From Hymenopus coronatus (lineage: Eukaryota > Arthropoda > Insecta > Mantodea > Hymenopodidae), in contig CM060899.1 of the NCBI GenBank assembly GCA_030762935.1, positions 62,918,501 to 62,982,500 on the forward strand: DNA of 64,000 nucleotides, given 5' to 3'. This document shows positions 12,216-24,494 of the stretch, one piece after another. The position numbers and the translations under genes were made by a program. The notes beneath the pieces are model-generated. The model made no database searches, was not told where the DNA came from, and saw only the letters and a list, made by a program, of their open reading frames with translations. Each line of letters begins with the position of its first letter. The stretch's first letter is position 1.

Positions 12216-13057
12216 ATCTGATGTGTACCATTCACATGACTTTCTCTATATCCCTGCAACAAATTAAAAAGCTCATGCTTCTATTCACTTTATGCTAATC
12301 AGAAAAAATTAGCAGAAATAGTCTTATTACTCGCTTCCTTGTAAGTACAAGTGAAATAAAGGAAAACCATAGGTTAAAGTGATAGTCAAAAGCTGGTTGC
12401 TATGCCAATGAAGTTCCTTTGTTTATATGGCTAGGAGTTGACAAGCTCCTGTGTGACAAAAGTATACGTTTTTCATAGCAGAAACAAAAAATACGGAATG
12501 TCTCAAAAACGACGAACTCCACGAAAAAGATGTATATAACATAAATTGTGTGTTTTAATGTGCTCTACATTTTTTATGTAGTAAGTTTTTATCTATCTCT
12601 TACGGTTTAGCAGTTATGCAAAATTCAGTAAAACTCATCCCGAATAAACTACTCTTCAGAGGCTATTCCCAGAAAATTCAAGATATACATTTTATTTGTG
12701 AGGTGAATATCTTTTAATCAAAATGGTTAGATCCATTTTTGAGAAAATAAAAATTTTCGAAAAAAATTCCATGGAAAGGGTAGTTGGGGGTGGGGGGATT
12801 TTTCTCAAAATCTTCGTGTCGCATCCCTGGAAGATATTAAACTTAAATACCAAGTTTGGTATTTTACTGACTTTTCGTTTTTGAGTTATCGTGTTTACAG
12901 ACACACGGACACACGGACCGTTTTGTGAAAATGCTTTTTTTTTAGATAAAGGGGACCCTAAAACATATATTTCCGGTGAAATCTCGGTATCGACTTTTTT
13001 GGTGGAGTGCAATACTTTCTCTATTCACTATGTACATAGTGCCTACAGAGAAAGTAA
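12216..13057 (+). mobile_element. H repeat, complete (type A)
   Basis: Starts ATCTGATGTGTACC in the A-run that ends the previous copy; ends ACAGAGAAAGTAA. The two copies are head-to-tail inside the same host. Confidence 0.9.
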
Positions 13058-13657
13058 AAAGAAATATGTTAAAAACGATCGACTCCACGAAAAAATGTAT
13101 ATAACATTAATTGTGTGTTTTTAAAGTGCTCTACATTTTTTGTATGACAAGTTTTAGTCCATCTCTTACGGTTTAGCAGTTATGCAAAATTCCGTAAAAT
13201 TCATCCAGAATAAAGTAGTCTACTGAGACTATTCCCAGAAAATTCAAAATATGCATTTTATTTGTCAGGTAAATAACTTTAATATACGATATTTTAATCA
13301 AAATCGTTAGAGCCACTTTTTAGAAAATCATAATTTTCGAAAAAAGTTCCATGTAAGAGGTAGTTTGGGGTAGGGGGATTTTTCTCAAAATCTTCGTGTC
13401 ACATCCCTGGAAGATACTAAACTTAAATACCAAGTTTGGTATTTTACCGACTTTTCGTTTTTGAGTTATCGTGTTCACAGACACACGGACACACTGACAC
13501 ACACACACGGACTTTTTTCTGAAAATGCTTTTTTGGATACATGGGACCCTAAAACTTATATTTCCGTTGAAATCTCGGTACCGAATTTTTGGGTGGAGTG
13601 CAATACATTCTCTATACACTATGTACATAGTGCGTATGGAGAAAGTAATAACAACAA

Positions 13658-14556
13658 ATTTGATTTGTTACAATTACATGACTTTCTCTAGCTGCTCTAC
13701 AAACTTCCTACAGAAGATTGTTCTTCTTTCTACACAATGCTAATCGTAATTTACACAAGCAGAATGCTCTTATTACTTAGTTCTTATAAGTAAAATGGAA
13801 CTAAGGTACTGCAATAGGCTAAAGTGACAGTCAAACATTTTAAAAGCTAGCGTTATGCAATTGTCATTGCAAATCGCTTCTTTTTTTGGGCAGGATAGAA
13901 CAAAAGAAAAACGGACATTTCCTGCCTGAGAAAAGATTAAGTACTTCAGAATTGAAACCAATAACAATGAATATCTCGGAAATGGTTAACTCCACAACGA
14001 AAACGTAAAGGACATAAACCGTGTGCTTTGGCGTGATGTACATTTTTTTTGTAGTCTGTTTTTGTGTATCTCTTACTGTTAGCTGTTAAGCAAAATTTCG
14101 CAAAATTCATCCAGAATAAAAAGGTCTTCAGAGGCTAGTCCCACAAAATTCGAGATATACATTTTATTTCGGATATAAATAGCTTTAATATACGGGATTT
14201 TAATCAAAATCGTTACAGCCATTTTTGAGAAAATCAAAATTTTAGAAAGTTTTTCCAAGTTAAGGGTAGTTTGGGGTGGGGGGATTGTTCTCAAAATCTT
14301 TGTGTCACATCCCTGGAAAATAACTAACTTAAATACTTTGGTATTTAACAGTCTTTTCGTTTTTGAGCTATGCGGCCACCCCCCGCACACACACAGAGAC
14401 GCGCGCGCTCGCGGACCTGTTTCTGAAAATGTTTTTGTGGATTAAGGGGGCCCTAAAGCATGTATTTCCTGTGAAATCTCAACATCGAATTTTTGGGTGG
14501 AAAACAATACTTCTCTATCCCTGTGTACATTATACATACGGGTCCAGAGGAAGTAA
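13658..14556 (+). mobile_element. H repeat, complete (type C)
   Basis: Starts ATTTGATTTGTTAC ten bases after the end of the previous copy and ends CAGAGGAAGTAA with a CCC/GGG-type hairpin. Confidence 0.85.
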
Positions 14557-14558
14557 AA

Positions 14559-15300
14559 ATCTAGGGTGTTTTATTCCTCTAACTTTCTCTAGTTGTTTTG
14601 ATACACAATCTATTCTTACGAAAGCTCATTCTTTTATCCACTTCATGCTAGTCGAGAAAAAATGATCAGAAATGATCCTTTTAGTTCCTTCCTTGTAATT
14701 TGAAAGGAAACAAGGGAGTACACTAGACTAAATCGATAGTCAAATGTTTTAAAAGTTGGTTGCTATGTGACTGAAATACGTTTGTTTGTATGGACAGGAA
14801 TTGACAAATTCCCGTATGAGAAAAGTATAAGCATTTTATAGCTGCAACTAATAAGAAGGAATATCTAAAGAGGTCTTCAGAGGCAATTCCCAGAAAATTT
14901 AATATATACATTTTATTTGTCATGCAAATATCTTTGTAAGAGACCTTAAAAAAAAACCGTTAGATATATCTTTGAGAAAATCAAAATGTTCGAAATCTTT
15001 TCCATGTAAAGGGTGAAGTGGGGGGGGGGATTTTCTTGAAAATCCTTGTGTTGCATCTTTGGAAGATACCAAGTTTAGTATTTAACAGACTTTTCGTTTT
15101 TGAGCTATGCTGTCCACAGACACACACACACACACGCAGACAGACAGACACACACACGGACATTTTTCTAAAAATGTTTTTTTTTTGGCATCAGGAAATC
15201 TCAAAACATATATTTCTGGTGAAATCTCGGTATCGAATTTTTGGGAGGAATGCAATATCTTCTCTATACATTATGCATATAGTACGTATAGAGAAAGTAA
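14559..15300 (+). mobile_element. H repeat, variant 5' end, internal deletion
   Basis: Starts ATCTAGGGTGTTTTATTCC two bases after the previous copy. About 150 bases are missing between AGGAATATCTAAAG and AGGTCTTCAG. Ends GTATAGAGAAAGTAA. Confidence 0.85.
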
Positions 15301-15303
15301 AAA

Positions 15304-16157
15304 ATATTGTGTGTTCCATTCACATGTCTTTCTCTACATCTTTTCAATAAATTATTGTGAAAAAGCTTTGCTTCTATTTCCTTCCTGCTAATCGAGAAAA
15401 AATTAGCAGAAATAGTCTTATTATCTGCTTCCTTGTAAGTAGAAGTGAAATAAGGGAGTATCATAGGTTAAAGTGATAGTCAAAAGCTGGTTGCTATGTA
15501 ACTGAAGTTCCTGTGTTTGTATGGACAGGGGTTGACAAGTTCCTGTATGAGTTTATCGAACCTGAAGACAAAAACAAGGAATATCTAAAAAACAATCAAC
15601 TCCACGAAAAAAAAAGTCAATAACATAAATTGTGTGTTTTAAGGTGCTCTACATTTGTTGTGTGGTAAGTTTTTGTCAAACTCTTACGGTTTAGCAGTTA
15701 TGCAAAATTCCGTAAAATTGACCCAGAATAAAGTAGTCTTCAGAGACTATTCCCAGAAAATTCAAAATATACATTTTATTTTTTAGGTAAATATCTTTAA
15801 TATATGATATTTTAATCAAAATTATTAGAGCCATGTTTTAGAAAATCAAAATTTTCGAAAAAATTTCCATGTAAAGGGTAGTTTGGTGTGTGGGGATTTT
15901 TCTCAAAATCTTCGTGTCGCATCCCTGGAAGATAGTAAACTTAAATACCAAGTTTGGTATTTTACCGACTTTTCGTTTTTGAGTTATGGTGTTCAAAGAC
16001 ACGCGGACACACACACAGACCTTTTTCTGAAAATACCTTTTTTGGATACAGGGGACCCTAAAACATATATTTCCGGTGAAATCTCGGTATTGAATTTTTT
16101 GGTAGAGTGCAATACCTTCTCTATTCATTATGTACATAATACGTGTAGAGAAAGTAA
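15304..16157 (+). mobile_element. H repeat, complete (type A)
   Basis: Starts ATATTGTGTGTTCC three bases after the previous copy and ends GTAGAGAAAGTAA. It is the last member of the head-to-tail array. Confidence 0.9.
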
Positions 16158-16280
16158 AAATTGTAGGTTGAGTTGTACTTAATATGACTATTTTGTGAAT
16201 AAAATAACAATATGCCTATATGGACATGAAGAATAATATATCTAAAATCCCATAAATCATGACAGAATTCGTTGAGCTGG

Positions 16281-16281
<1 letters not shown>

Positions 16282-16321
<40 letters not shown>

Positions 16322-16367
16322 CTCTCTCTCTCTTTCTCTTTCTCTCTCTCTCTGTCTCTCTCTCTCT
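16282..16367 (+). repeat. (CA)n followed by (CT)n microsatellite
   Basis: About 18 CA units (16282-16318) run directly into an interrupted CT tract. It abuts the 3' end of the next H copy. Confidence 0.95.
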
Positions 16368-16369
16368 TG

Positions 16370-17185
16370 TTACTTTCTCTAAAGAGAAGGTATTGCACTC
16401 CACCAAAAAATTCGATAGCGAGATTTCACCGGAAATATATGTTTTAGGGTCCCCTGTATCCAATAAAAAGCATTTTCAGAAAAAGGTCTGTGTGTGTGTC
16501 CGTGTGTCTTTGAACACCATAACTCAAAAACGAAAAGTCGGTAAAATACCAAACTTAGTATTTAAGTTTAGTATCTTCCCTGGATACGACAGGAAGATTT
16601 TGAGAGGAATCCCCCCTCCCCAAACTACCCTTTACATGGAACTTTTTTCGAAAATTTTGATTTTCTAAAAAATGGTTCTAATGATTTTGATTAAAATATC
16701 GTATAATAAAGATATTTACATGACAAATAAAATGTATAGTTTGAATTTCCTGGGAATATCCTCTGAAGACTACTTTATTCTCGGTCAATTTTACGAATTT
16801 TGCATAACTGCTAAACCGTAAGGGATGGACAAAAACTTACCATACAGCAAATGTAGAGCACCTTAAAACACCCAATTTATGTTAAATTCATTTTTTTTCG
16901 TGGAGTTAATTGTTTTTGAGATATTCCTTGTTTTATTTTTTCAGCTATAAAGACATACTTATCTCATACAGGAATTTGTCAACTCCTGTCCATACAAACA
17001 AAGGAACATCAGTCACATAGCAACCAGCTTCATTTTAACCTATGGTACTCCCTTAATTCGCTTCTACTAACAAGGAAGCAAGTAATAAGACTCTTTCTGC
17101 TAATTTTTGCTCCATTAGATGAAGTAAATAGAATAATTTGTTGCAGTGATATACAGAAAGTCATGCGAATGAAACACATCAGATT
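16370..17185 (-). mobile_element. H repeat with the 3' hairpin deleted
   Basis: Starts TTACTTTCTCTAAAGAGAAGG: the two arms around the hairpin are joined and the loop and inner stem are gone. The rest of the copy is complete to ACACATCAGAT. Confidence 0.85.
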
Positions 17186-17514
17186 TTTTTTTTTATCACT
17201 CTGCGGCTTTGAGTTTTCAATAAATATGTCTATTTCAGCAATAGACCTTCCCCTAAAACGTTTTGAAACTTCCGCCATTATGTACGGGAATATCACCGCA
17301 CACTGATACAATTATTATGAAATGAACATTAGTTCAGAGAGAAAACAAATGCACGTGGGTGCGATAAATTTAGAAAAACAATTGCACATGGGTGTGATTA
17401 AAAAGAAAGACAATTAAAATGAGAGAGTTCCGATTGATTGGAATTTTACGCGTCAGTGTACTGGATTGACCACTTCCTACGTTCATGTGTCATGAACGAA
17501 ATAGTCATTATTAA

Positions 17515-17558
<44 letters not shown>

Positions 17559-17630
17559 TTTTATTGGTGGTGGTGGTAAACGTCTATGATAAAGAATTCC
17601 TGAATCAGAGCTTATATATATATATTTTTT
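17186..17630. other. Non-repetitive stretch with (ATT)n
   Basis: Non-coding as far as I can see, with an (ATT)n tract of about 14 units at 17515-17556. Confidence 0.5.
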
Positions 17631-18398
17631 TTACTTTCTGCACACGTACTATGTACATAGTGTATCGAGAAAATATTGTATTGCACCCAAAATTCAACAC
17701 TGAGATTTCACCGAAAATACATGTTTTGGGTCTCCCTGAATAAAAAAAAACATTTTTAGAAAAAAGGTCCGTGGGTGTCTGTCCGGGTGTGTATGTGTGT
17801 GTGTGTCTATGGACAGCATAGCTAAAAAACGAAAATACCATTAAATACCAAACTTGTTATTAAGTATACTATCTTCCATGGATGCCACTCGAAGATTTTT
17901 ACCCACCCCTAAATACCCTTTACATGGAAAAATATTTTTGAAAACTTGGATTTTCTCAAAAATGGCTCTTAAGAATTTTCATTAAAATATCGTATATTAA
18001 CGATATTAACCTGACAATATCGTGTATATTCTGAATTTTATGGGAATAGCCTCTGAAGACTACTTAATCTTGGATAAATTTTACGGAATTTTGCCTAACA
18101 GCTAAACCGTAAGAGATGGACGAAAACTTCTCATACAAAAAATGCAGAGCACATTAAAACACACAATTTATGTTATATACATTTTTTTCCTAGAGCTGAT
18201 CGTTTTTTAGATATTCCTTGTTTTTGGTCGCTCCTTCAAAAAATTTACTTTTCTCATACAGGCGTTTGTCAACGCATGACCATACAAACAAGTGACTTCC
18301 GGTCACATAGCAACCAGCTTTTGACTGTCACATTAACCTATGGAACTCCCTTATTTCACTTCTACTTACAAGGAAGCAAGAAATAAGACTAGTAAATT
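17631..18398 (-). mobile_element. H repeat, lacking the last 5' bases
   Basis: Starts TTACTTTCTGCACACG with the hairpin CTATGTACATAG and ends inside the 5' third at AATAAGACTAGTAAATTG. Confidence 0.85.
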
Positions 18399-18904
18399 GT
18401 TTCTAGGAAGCTGTAGCTGTTAGCGAATCTTTTTCTAACAAGTTGACAGTTTATAAAGAAAAGAGCATCAGCAGTAGCAGCATCATGGCAGCATGTCAAT
18501 CCTGAAGGGCCACGTGGCTCGTTTCTCTGGTTGATTAACCGCGGATCCTGTTTCATGACAGGGCAATGAGGGGGAGGGGGAAAAGGAGCGTAATTAATTA
18601 AGATACTTCAAAATATAATTCATTATAGTAGTCGCCGGCAAAGGGCGGACGGTTGCTGCTGGATTAGCGTCCGCATGCAGCCTAAAGGAGGGTTCCCGTA
18701 ATATTCAGAGTAGGGGACTTTCCAAACCCACCGCCATCTAATTTAAGTTCCGCTGCTCTCACTCTAGGGGTCTCGAAACTTGGCCAGCGAACCGCGTTAC
18801 CTCATCATGGGTCATTCAAAAATTAGTGCCAGCACTGCCGTCGTCATCGACAACATCGTCTAATGTTTGTTGGCTGTGAGTTTGAACACAACTTTATTTA
18901 TGTC
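18399..18904. other. Non-repetitive GC-richer island
   Basis: About 500 bases with no repeat match and higher GC than the surroundings. It includes AATTAATTAAG, GGATTAGCG and a GC-rich stretch GCCGGCAAAGGGCGGAC. No ORF of interest. A regulatory role is possible but unproven. Confidence 0.4.
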
Positions 18905-19014
18905 ATTTTGACCTTCTCTTCACGTACTATGTATAGAGGAAGTATTGTATTCTACCCAAAATTTCGATACCGAAATTTAACCGGAAATACATGTTTAGGA
19001 TGCCCCATAAACCC
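18905..19014 (-). mobile_element. H repeat, 3' end fragment
   Basis: Minus-oriented 3' terminal 110 bases, ending at the A-run (T-run of the element) where a plus-oriented copy begins. Confidence 0.7.
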
Positions 19015-19020
19015 AAATAA

Positions 19021-19228
19021 ATCTGATGTATTCCATTCACATGACCTTCTCTACATCTCTGCAACAAATTATTGATAAAAAGCTTATTCTTCTTTTTACT
19101 TTATGCTAATCCGAAAAATTAGCAGAAATTGTCTTATTACTTGTGTCCTTGTAAGTAGAAGCGAAATAAGGGAGTACCATAGGTTAAAGTGATAGTCAAA
19201 ATATGTTTGCTATGTGACTAAAGTTCCT
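19021..19228 (+). mobile_element. H repeat, 5' fragment
   Basis: Starts ATCTGATGTATTCC in the A-run of the preceding inverted fragment and is cut at AAAGTTCCTTCCC by a SINE-2 body. Confidence 0.75.
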
Positions 19229-19391
19229 TCCCAGGCGACAGCATGTAGAATTTGTGCTGGACAAAGCGTAGGGGCGGACTTTTTTTCGGGTTCTCCGCTC
19301 ATTGCATTCCACCGGTGCTCTATCTTTAATACATGTGTCATCAGCGTCATCGCCTGCGGTGTAAATTGTAGTAAAAGTGGAAGTTAAACAC
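19229..19391 (+). mobile_element. SINE-2 fragment without head
   Basis: Aligns by eye to the reverse complement of 9757-9900: GTGCTGGACAAAG, GGGTTCTCC, TTCCACCGGTGCTC, CACCGCCTGCGG-like and AGTAAAAGTGG. The tRNA head is missing. Confidence 0.7.
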
Positions 19392-19406
19392 TATCATAGA
19401 AAAAAA

Positions 19407-20171
19407 CTCTGATGTGTTCCATTCACATGTCATTCTCTACAAAATTATTGTTAAAAAGCTTATGCTAATCGAGAATAAAATAGCAGAAATAGTTTTTCTA
19501 CTTGCTTCCATGCAAGTAGAAGAGAAAAAAGGGAGTACCATAGGTTAAAATAATAGTCAAAAGCTGGTTGCTATGCGACTGAACTTCCTTTGCTTGTATG
19601 GACAAATTCCCGTATGAGAAAAATGTGTTTTTTTAAAGCTGAAACCAATAACAATGAATATCTCAAAACTGATCTACTCCACGAAATAAATGTATATAAC
19701 ATAAATAGTGTTTTTAAAGAGATCTACATTTCTTTTAATGTAAGTTTTTCTCTATCTCTTTTGGTTTGCCAGTTATAAAAAAGTGCCGTAAAATTCACAC
19801 AGAATAAAGTAGTCTTCAGAGGCTATTCCCAGAAATTCAAAGATAGGCGTTTTATTTGTCAGGTAAATATCTTCAGCATACGATATTTTAATTAAAATCG
19901 TTATAGCCATTTTTAGGAGAGTTAAAATTTTCGAACATTGTTCCATGTAAAGAAAATCTCCATGTCGTATCCTTGGAACATAGCAAGTTTGGTATTTAAC
20001 GGTATTTTCGTTTTGAGCTATGCTGGCTCCGAGACACGCACACGGCTCTATTTCTGAAAATGCTTCTTTTGTGACTCAGGGGGCCCAAAACATGTATTTT
20101 CTGTGAAATCCCGGTATCGAATTTTTGGGTGGAATGCCATATCTTCTCTATACACTATGCAGAGAAACTAA
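19407..20171 (+). mobile_element. H repeat with shortened hairpin
   Basis: Starts CTCTGATGTGTTCC. At the 3' end only CTCTATACACTATGCAGAGAAAC remains, so half of the hairpin is lost. Confidence 0.8.
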
Positions 20172-20172
20172 A

Positions 20173-20438
20173 ATATGTGTATGACATAAATTGTATTTTC
20201 AGGAGATCTAAACTTTCTCTGCAGTAGGTTTCTGTATATCTCTTACGGTTTGCCAGTTATATATGTACAAAAGTCATCCATAATGAATAGATCCTCAGAA
20301 CTGTACCCAGAAAATTCTAGATATACATTTTTTATCATGAAAATTTGTTAGATATTTATGGTATTTTAATAAAAATCGTTGAAGACATTTTTGAGAAAAT
20401 AAAAATTTTCTAAAATGTTTCAAACAATAAGGTAGTTT
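20173..20438 (+). mobile_element. H repeat, middle fragment
   Basis: Body from ATGTGTATGACATAAATTG to AAGGTAGTTTTGAGTGTG. The 5' part and the 3' end are absent. Confidence 0.7.
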
Positions 20439-20667
20439 TGAGTGTGTCAGCTTTCGACGAAATATTTGGAACGTGTAACCGCAGGCAGCGACGAAAGGAA
20501 ACCACAAGCAGAACTGTTGTGAAAGCACGGAAGAAAAACATTGTACTCGTATTTGTAATCGGTGTAGGAAATAAAGCTTTGATATGGAGAAATAAACGAA
20601 AGTTTTTGTTGAAATAACTAGAGATATACAGGTGACATTATTTATATTTTGAACCTAATAATAAAAC

Positions 20668-21140
20668 ATGTTCCATTCACTTTACTTTCTCTACATCTCT
20701 GCAACAAATTATTGTTAAAAAGCTTATGCTTCTATTTACTTTATGTAAGTGAGAAAAATTAGCAGAAATAGTCTTATTACTTGCTTCCTTGTAAGTAGAA
20801 GCGAAATAAGGGAGTACCATTCGTTAAAGCTGGTTGATATTTGACTGAAGTTATTTTGTTTGTATGGACAGTTGAATAACTCCTGTATGAGAAAAGTGTA
20901 CATTTTTTAAAGCTGAAACCAATAATAAGGAATATCTCAACTCTACGAAAAAAGGTATTTGACATTAAGTGTGTTTTATCGTGTTTTTTGTATAGTAAGT
21001 TTTTGTCATTCTCTTACGGTTTACCAGTTATACAAAATTCAATAAAAGTTATTCAGTATAAAGAGGTCTTTAGAAGTTATTCCCAGACATGTAAATATCT
21101 TAAATATAAGGGACTTTAAACAAAATCGTTAGAGCCATTT
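20668..21140 (+). mobile_element. H repeat, 5' half
   Basis: Starts ACATGTTCCATTCAC and is cut after AATCGTTAGAGCCATTT by a mariner-1 3' end. Confidence 0.8.
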
Positions 21141-21345
21141 GAAATCATTGACGGCAACATTTTTTGAAGCGCGTATTGCAAAGCTTGTGCACAGGTACGA
21201 TAAATGTCTCAATTTTTTCGGTGATTATGTTGAAAAGTAACCATAAGTGTGCAAAACTAGTAATAGAATAATTGTTTTCTATGAACTTGTATTTTATTTA
21301 TAGCCCATCGGAGGTTGTAAAAACAACGGCCCTCTTATATGCGGG
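21141..21345 (+). mobile_element. mariner-1 3' end fragment
   Basis: Matches the last about 200 bases of the mariner-1 derivative: GAAATCATTGACGGCAAC, CGATAAATGTCTCAA, the end of the transposase frame (GTTGAAAAGTAA), TTTATTTATAGCCC and the terminal ACGGCCCTC. Confidence 0.8.
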
Positions 21346-21365
21346 CTAGAGAGAGAGCAAAAATA

Positions 21366-22620
21366 CATATGAGTATTTTAAAGTTGAAACCAAATTACGA
21401 GAAATGTCTCAGAAACGGTAAACTCTACCAAAATAACGTGTATGACGTACAATTTGTTTAAACAAGATCTACGTTTTTGTGTAGTAAGTTTTTGTCTATC
21501 TCTTACGGTTTACCAGTTATTCAATATTCAGAAAAAATCATCCACAGTCTTCAGAAGCTATTCCCAGAAAATTCAAGATATAAATTTTATTTGCCGTGAA
21601 AATATCTTTAATGCACGGCATTTTAATCAAAATCATTAGCCTTTTTGAGTAAATCAAAATTTTCAAAAATGTTTCCATTTAGAGGATAGTTTGGGGTGAG
21701 GGGATTTTCCTCAAATCTTCGTGTCGTATTCCTGGAAGATACTAAACTTGAATACCAAGTTTGGTATCTATCTGCATTTTTGAGCTCTGATGTCTAGATA
21801 AGACACACACGGACACTGCCTTCTTTCTAAAACTAATTTTTACTTTCTCTACACGTACTATGTACATAGTGTATAGAGAAGATATTGTATTGCACCCAGA
21901 AATTCGATACCGAGATTTCAACAGAAATGCATGTTTTGGGTCACCCTGAATGCAGTTTTGGAAAAAGGTCCGTGTGTGTATGCGTGTGTGTGCGTCTGTG
22001 GACAGCATAGATCAAAAACGAAAAGACCGTTGAATACCAAACTTGGCATTTTCCAAGGATGTGACACGAAATTTTCAAGAAAATCCCCCCACACCCAACT
22101 ACCCTTTACATGAAACTTTTTTCGAAAATTTTAATTTCTTACATAACTGCTAAACCGTAAAAGATGGACAAAACCTTACCACACAAAAAATGTAGAGCAC
22201 ATTAAAACACACAATTTATGTTATATATATTTTTTTGTTCGTGGAGTTGATTTTTTAGATATTCCTTGTTTTTGGTTTCAGCTTTGAAAAACCTGTATTT
22301 TTCTCTTACAGAAATTTGTCAATTCCTGTCCATACAAACAAAGGAACATCAGTCACATAGCAACCAGCTTTTGGCTTTCACTTTAACCTATGGTACTCCC
22401 TTATTTCACTTCTACTTACAAGGAAGCAAGTAATACGGCTATTTCTGCTAATTTTTTTTCTCGTTTAGCATGAAGTAAAAAGAAGTATAAGCTTTTTAAC
22501 AATAAATTGTTACAGAGATGTAGAGAAAGTCATGTGAATGGAACACATCAGCTTTTTTGGGGTTCGGAGGGTGAAAACTCGGTATCGAATTTTTGGGAGG
22601 AATACAATACGTTCTCTAGC
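21366..22620 (+). mobile_element. H repeat interrupted at its T-run
   Basis: Pieces 21366-21839 and 22553-22620. The 5' third is absent. The break lies in the oligo-T after CTAAAACTAA, and host sequence resumes at TTTTTTGGGGTTCGG and CGGTATCGAATTTTTGGG. The terminal hairpin is lost. Confidence 0.7.
21840..22552 (-). mobile_element. H repeat, nested in opposite orientation
   Basis: Starts TTACTTTCTCTACACG, has an internal deletion near 22138, and ends GGAACACATCAGC. Confidence 0.8.
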
Positions 22621-23104
22621 TATTACAGGGTAGATAAAAAGGAGAAATTGAAGAGGGGGAAATAGAAATTAATCCCCAAGAGGCAGCAGACTCAACCCCA
22701 TGACCATCTATCTAATCTATTAGCGAGCTATTAACGTATTAATCCTGCTTCACTAATCGCCGGCATGCACAAGATAAGCTGGTAAGGGGGTCAGCCATTG
22801 TTAAACCCCTTTGTTTGATGCTAGAGCCCCCTTCACTATCACCACAAGCCTTGCTAATGGCCCGCAACAAGCAGGTAACTTCTCTTTACCTCATAGGTGA
22901 GCTATACACTCCACCAAATGAAACTCCTGTTTTCTTTTCTCAACCTTCTAATTATCCTCTCTCCCTTTTCATAGCCACCTTACTCCAAATCAGTTCACAG
23001 AAACCTGTCGATAAAAGATATATCCCTTAATAAAGGTAATGGATTGTTAAAATACCTTTGTCCTTAGCAGTACTCATACCTAAATGCGTTACGTTCATAT
23101 AACT
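22621..23104. other. Non-repetitive stretch of about 480 bases
   Basis: No match to the repeats. A 71-residue ORF (22815-23030) has no motif. It contains one TAATCC (22740-22745), which is expected by chance. Confidence 0.4.
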
Positions 23105-23635
23105 AAGAGTGTCGTTTTTTTTAAACCTCCGATAGCCTATAAATAAAACACAAGTTCATAGAAAACAATTATTTTATTACTAAAAGTTTTGTACACTTAA
23201 GGTTACTTTTCAACATAATCACCGAAAAGATTGAGACATTTATCGTACCTGTGCACTAGCTTTGCAATAACCGCCCCTCCTAACCACGCCTTCAGTTCAG
23301 GGAAAAGGTGAAAGTCGCTGGGTGCCAGGTCAGGACTATAAGGCGGATAATCGAAAATGTCCCATTGAAATTGTTCAAGGAGCCGATGGGTTGTGCCAGC
23401 AGTGTGTGGACGAGCGTTGTCATGGATCAACACAATTCCTGAAGTCAGCATTCCTCTTTGTTTGTTTTGAATGGCTCTCCGCAAACGTCGTAGAGGTGCA
23501 GAGGTAGGATAAATGTCTCAATATTTTCGATGATTATGTTGAAAAGTAACCATAAGTGTACAAAACTTTTAGTAATACAGTAATTGTTTTCTATGAACTT
23601 GACTTTATTTATAGCCTATTGGAAGAAACAGCCCA
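23105..23635. mobile_element. mariner-1 foldback derivative
   Basis: Both outer ends are the transposase 3' end in inverted orientation: left arm about 23105-23255 (minus), right arm about 23503-23635 (plus), each with GTGTACAAAACTTTTAG-like sequence and the transposase stop. Between them lies a minus-strand C-terminal transposase segment. The left outer end AAACCTCCGATAGCC mirrors the right outer end. Confidence 0.8.
23203..23484 (-). pseudogene. mariner transposase C-terminal fragment
   Basis: 93-residue open frame with LIHDNARPHTAGTTHRLLEQ and YPPYSPDLAPSDFHLFPEL, the second and third catalytic Asp spaced as D34D, and the C terminus GDYVEK. About 28 residues are deleted after KAWLGG compared with the copy at 63133-63489. 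The N-terminal half, including the HTH domains and the first Asp, is absent, so it cannot be active on its own. Confidence 0.9.
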
Positions 23636-24490
23636 CGTACAATGTACATAGTGTATAGAGAAGGCATTCTTTTCCTCCCAAAAATTTTATACCGGTTTTC
23701 ACCGGAAATACATATTTGAGACCCTCCAAATCCAAAAAAGAAACCAGTTTTAGAAAAAAGGCAGTGTCTTTGTGTGCCTTGTCTAGACATCATAGCTCAA
23801 AAACCAAGGTCCGATAAATACCAAACTTATTTAAGTTTAGCATCTCCCAAGGCTGCAAGAAGAAAATCCCCCTAACCCTATACAACCGTTTGTATGAGAA
23901 GATTTCGAAAATAACGATTTTCTCAAAATAGCTCTAACAATTTTAATGGAAATATCGTATACTAAAAATATTTACATGACAAATAAAATGTATATCATGA
24001 ATTTTCTGGGAATAGCCTCTAAATAGCTCTTTATTCAGGATGAATTTTGCTAAATTTTGAATAACTGGTAAACCGTAAGAGATAGACAAAACGTCCTACA
24101 CAAAAACGGAGACCTTGTTTAAACACAATTTATGTCGTACTCGTTTTTGTAGTAGAGCTGACCGTTTCTGAGGTATCCCTTGTAATAGGTTTCATTTTTA
24201 AGCTAATTAAAACTTTTTTACAATTAGAAGTCATCTTTTGTTGCATCTATCTTTTGTTTTTCTCCAGGCCTTGCAAAGCGAACCCAATTTCAATTGTTTC
24301 ATATGATTTTTAAAAGCTTTGACTAGCGTTGTAGTCTAGTGTATTTCCTTATTTCCCATCTACTTATAAGGAACTAAGTAATAAGAGCATTTCTGCTAAC
24401 GTTTAATTCGATTACCAGAATGCTTATAAAGTAATTATTTTTTGCAACAATCATTTGTTGAGAAAGGCATGTGAATGGAACACATCAGAT
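23636..24490 (-). mobile_element. H repeat (C-like 5' half), 3' tip missing
   Basis: Begins within the hairpin (ACAATGTACATAGTG) right after the mariner end and ends GGAACACATCAGAT. Confidence 0.85.
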
Positions 24491-24494
24491 TTTT

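Larger units (their letters stand above)
11061..13648 (+). mobile_element. H repeat (type A), host of two nested copies
   Basis: Pieces 11061-11327 and 13058-13648 form one element. The break is in the A-run after CTTAAACTAAAAA, and the host resumes at GAAATATGTTAAAAACG without a duplicated target. It ends in hairpin CTATGTACATAG and GGAGAAAGTAA. Confidence 0.8.
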
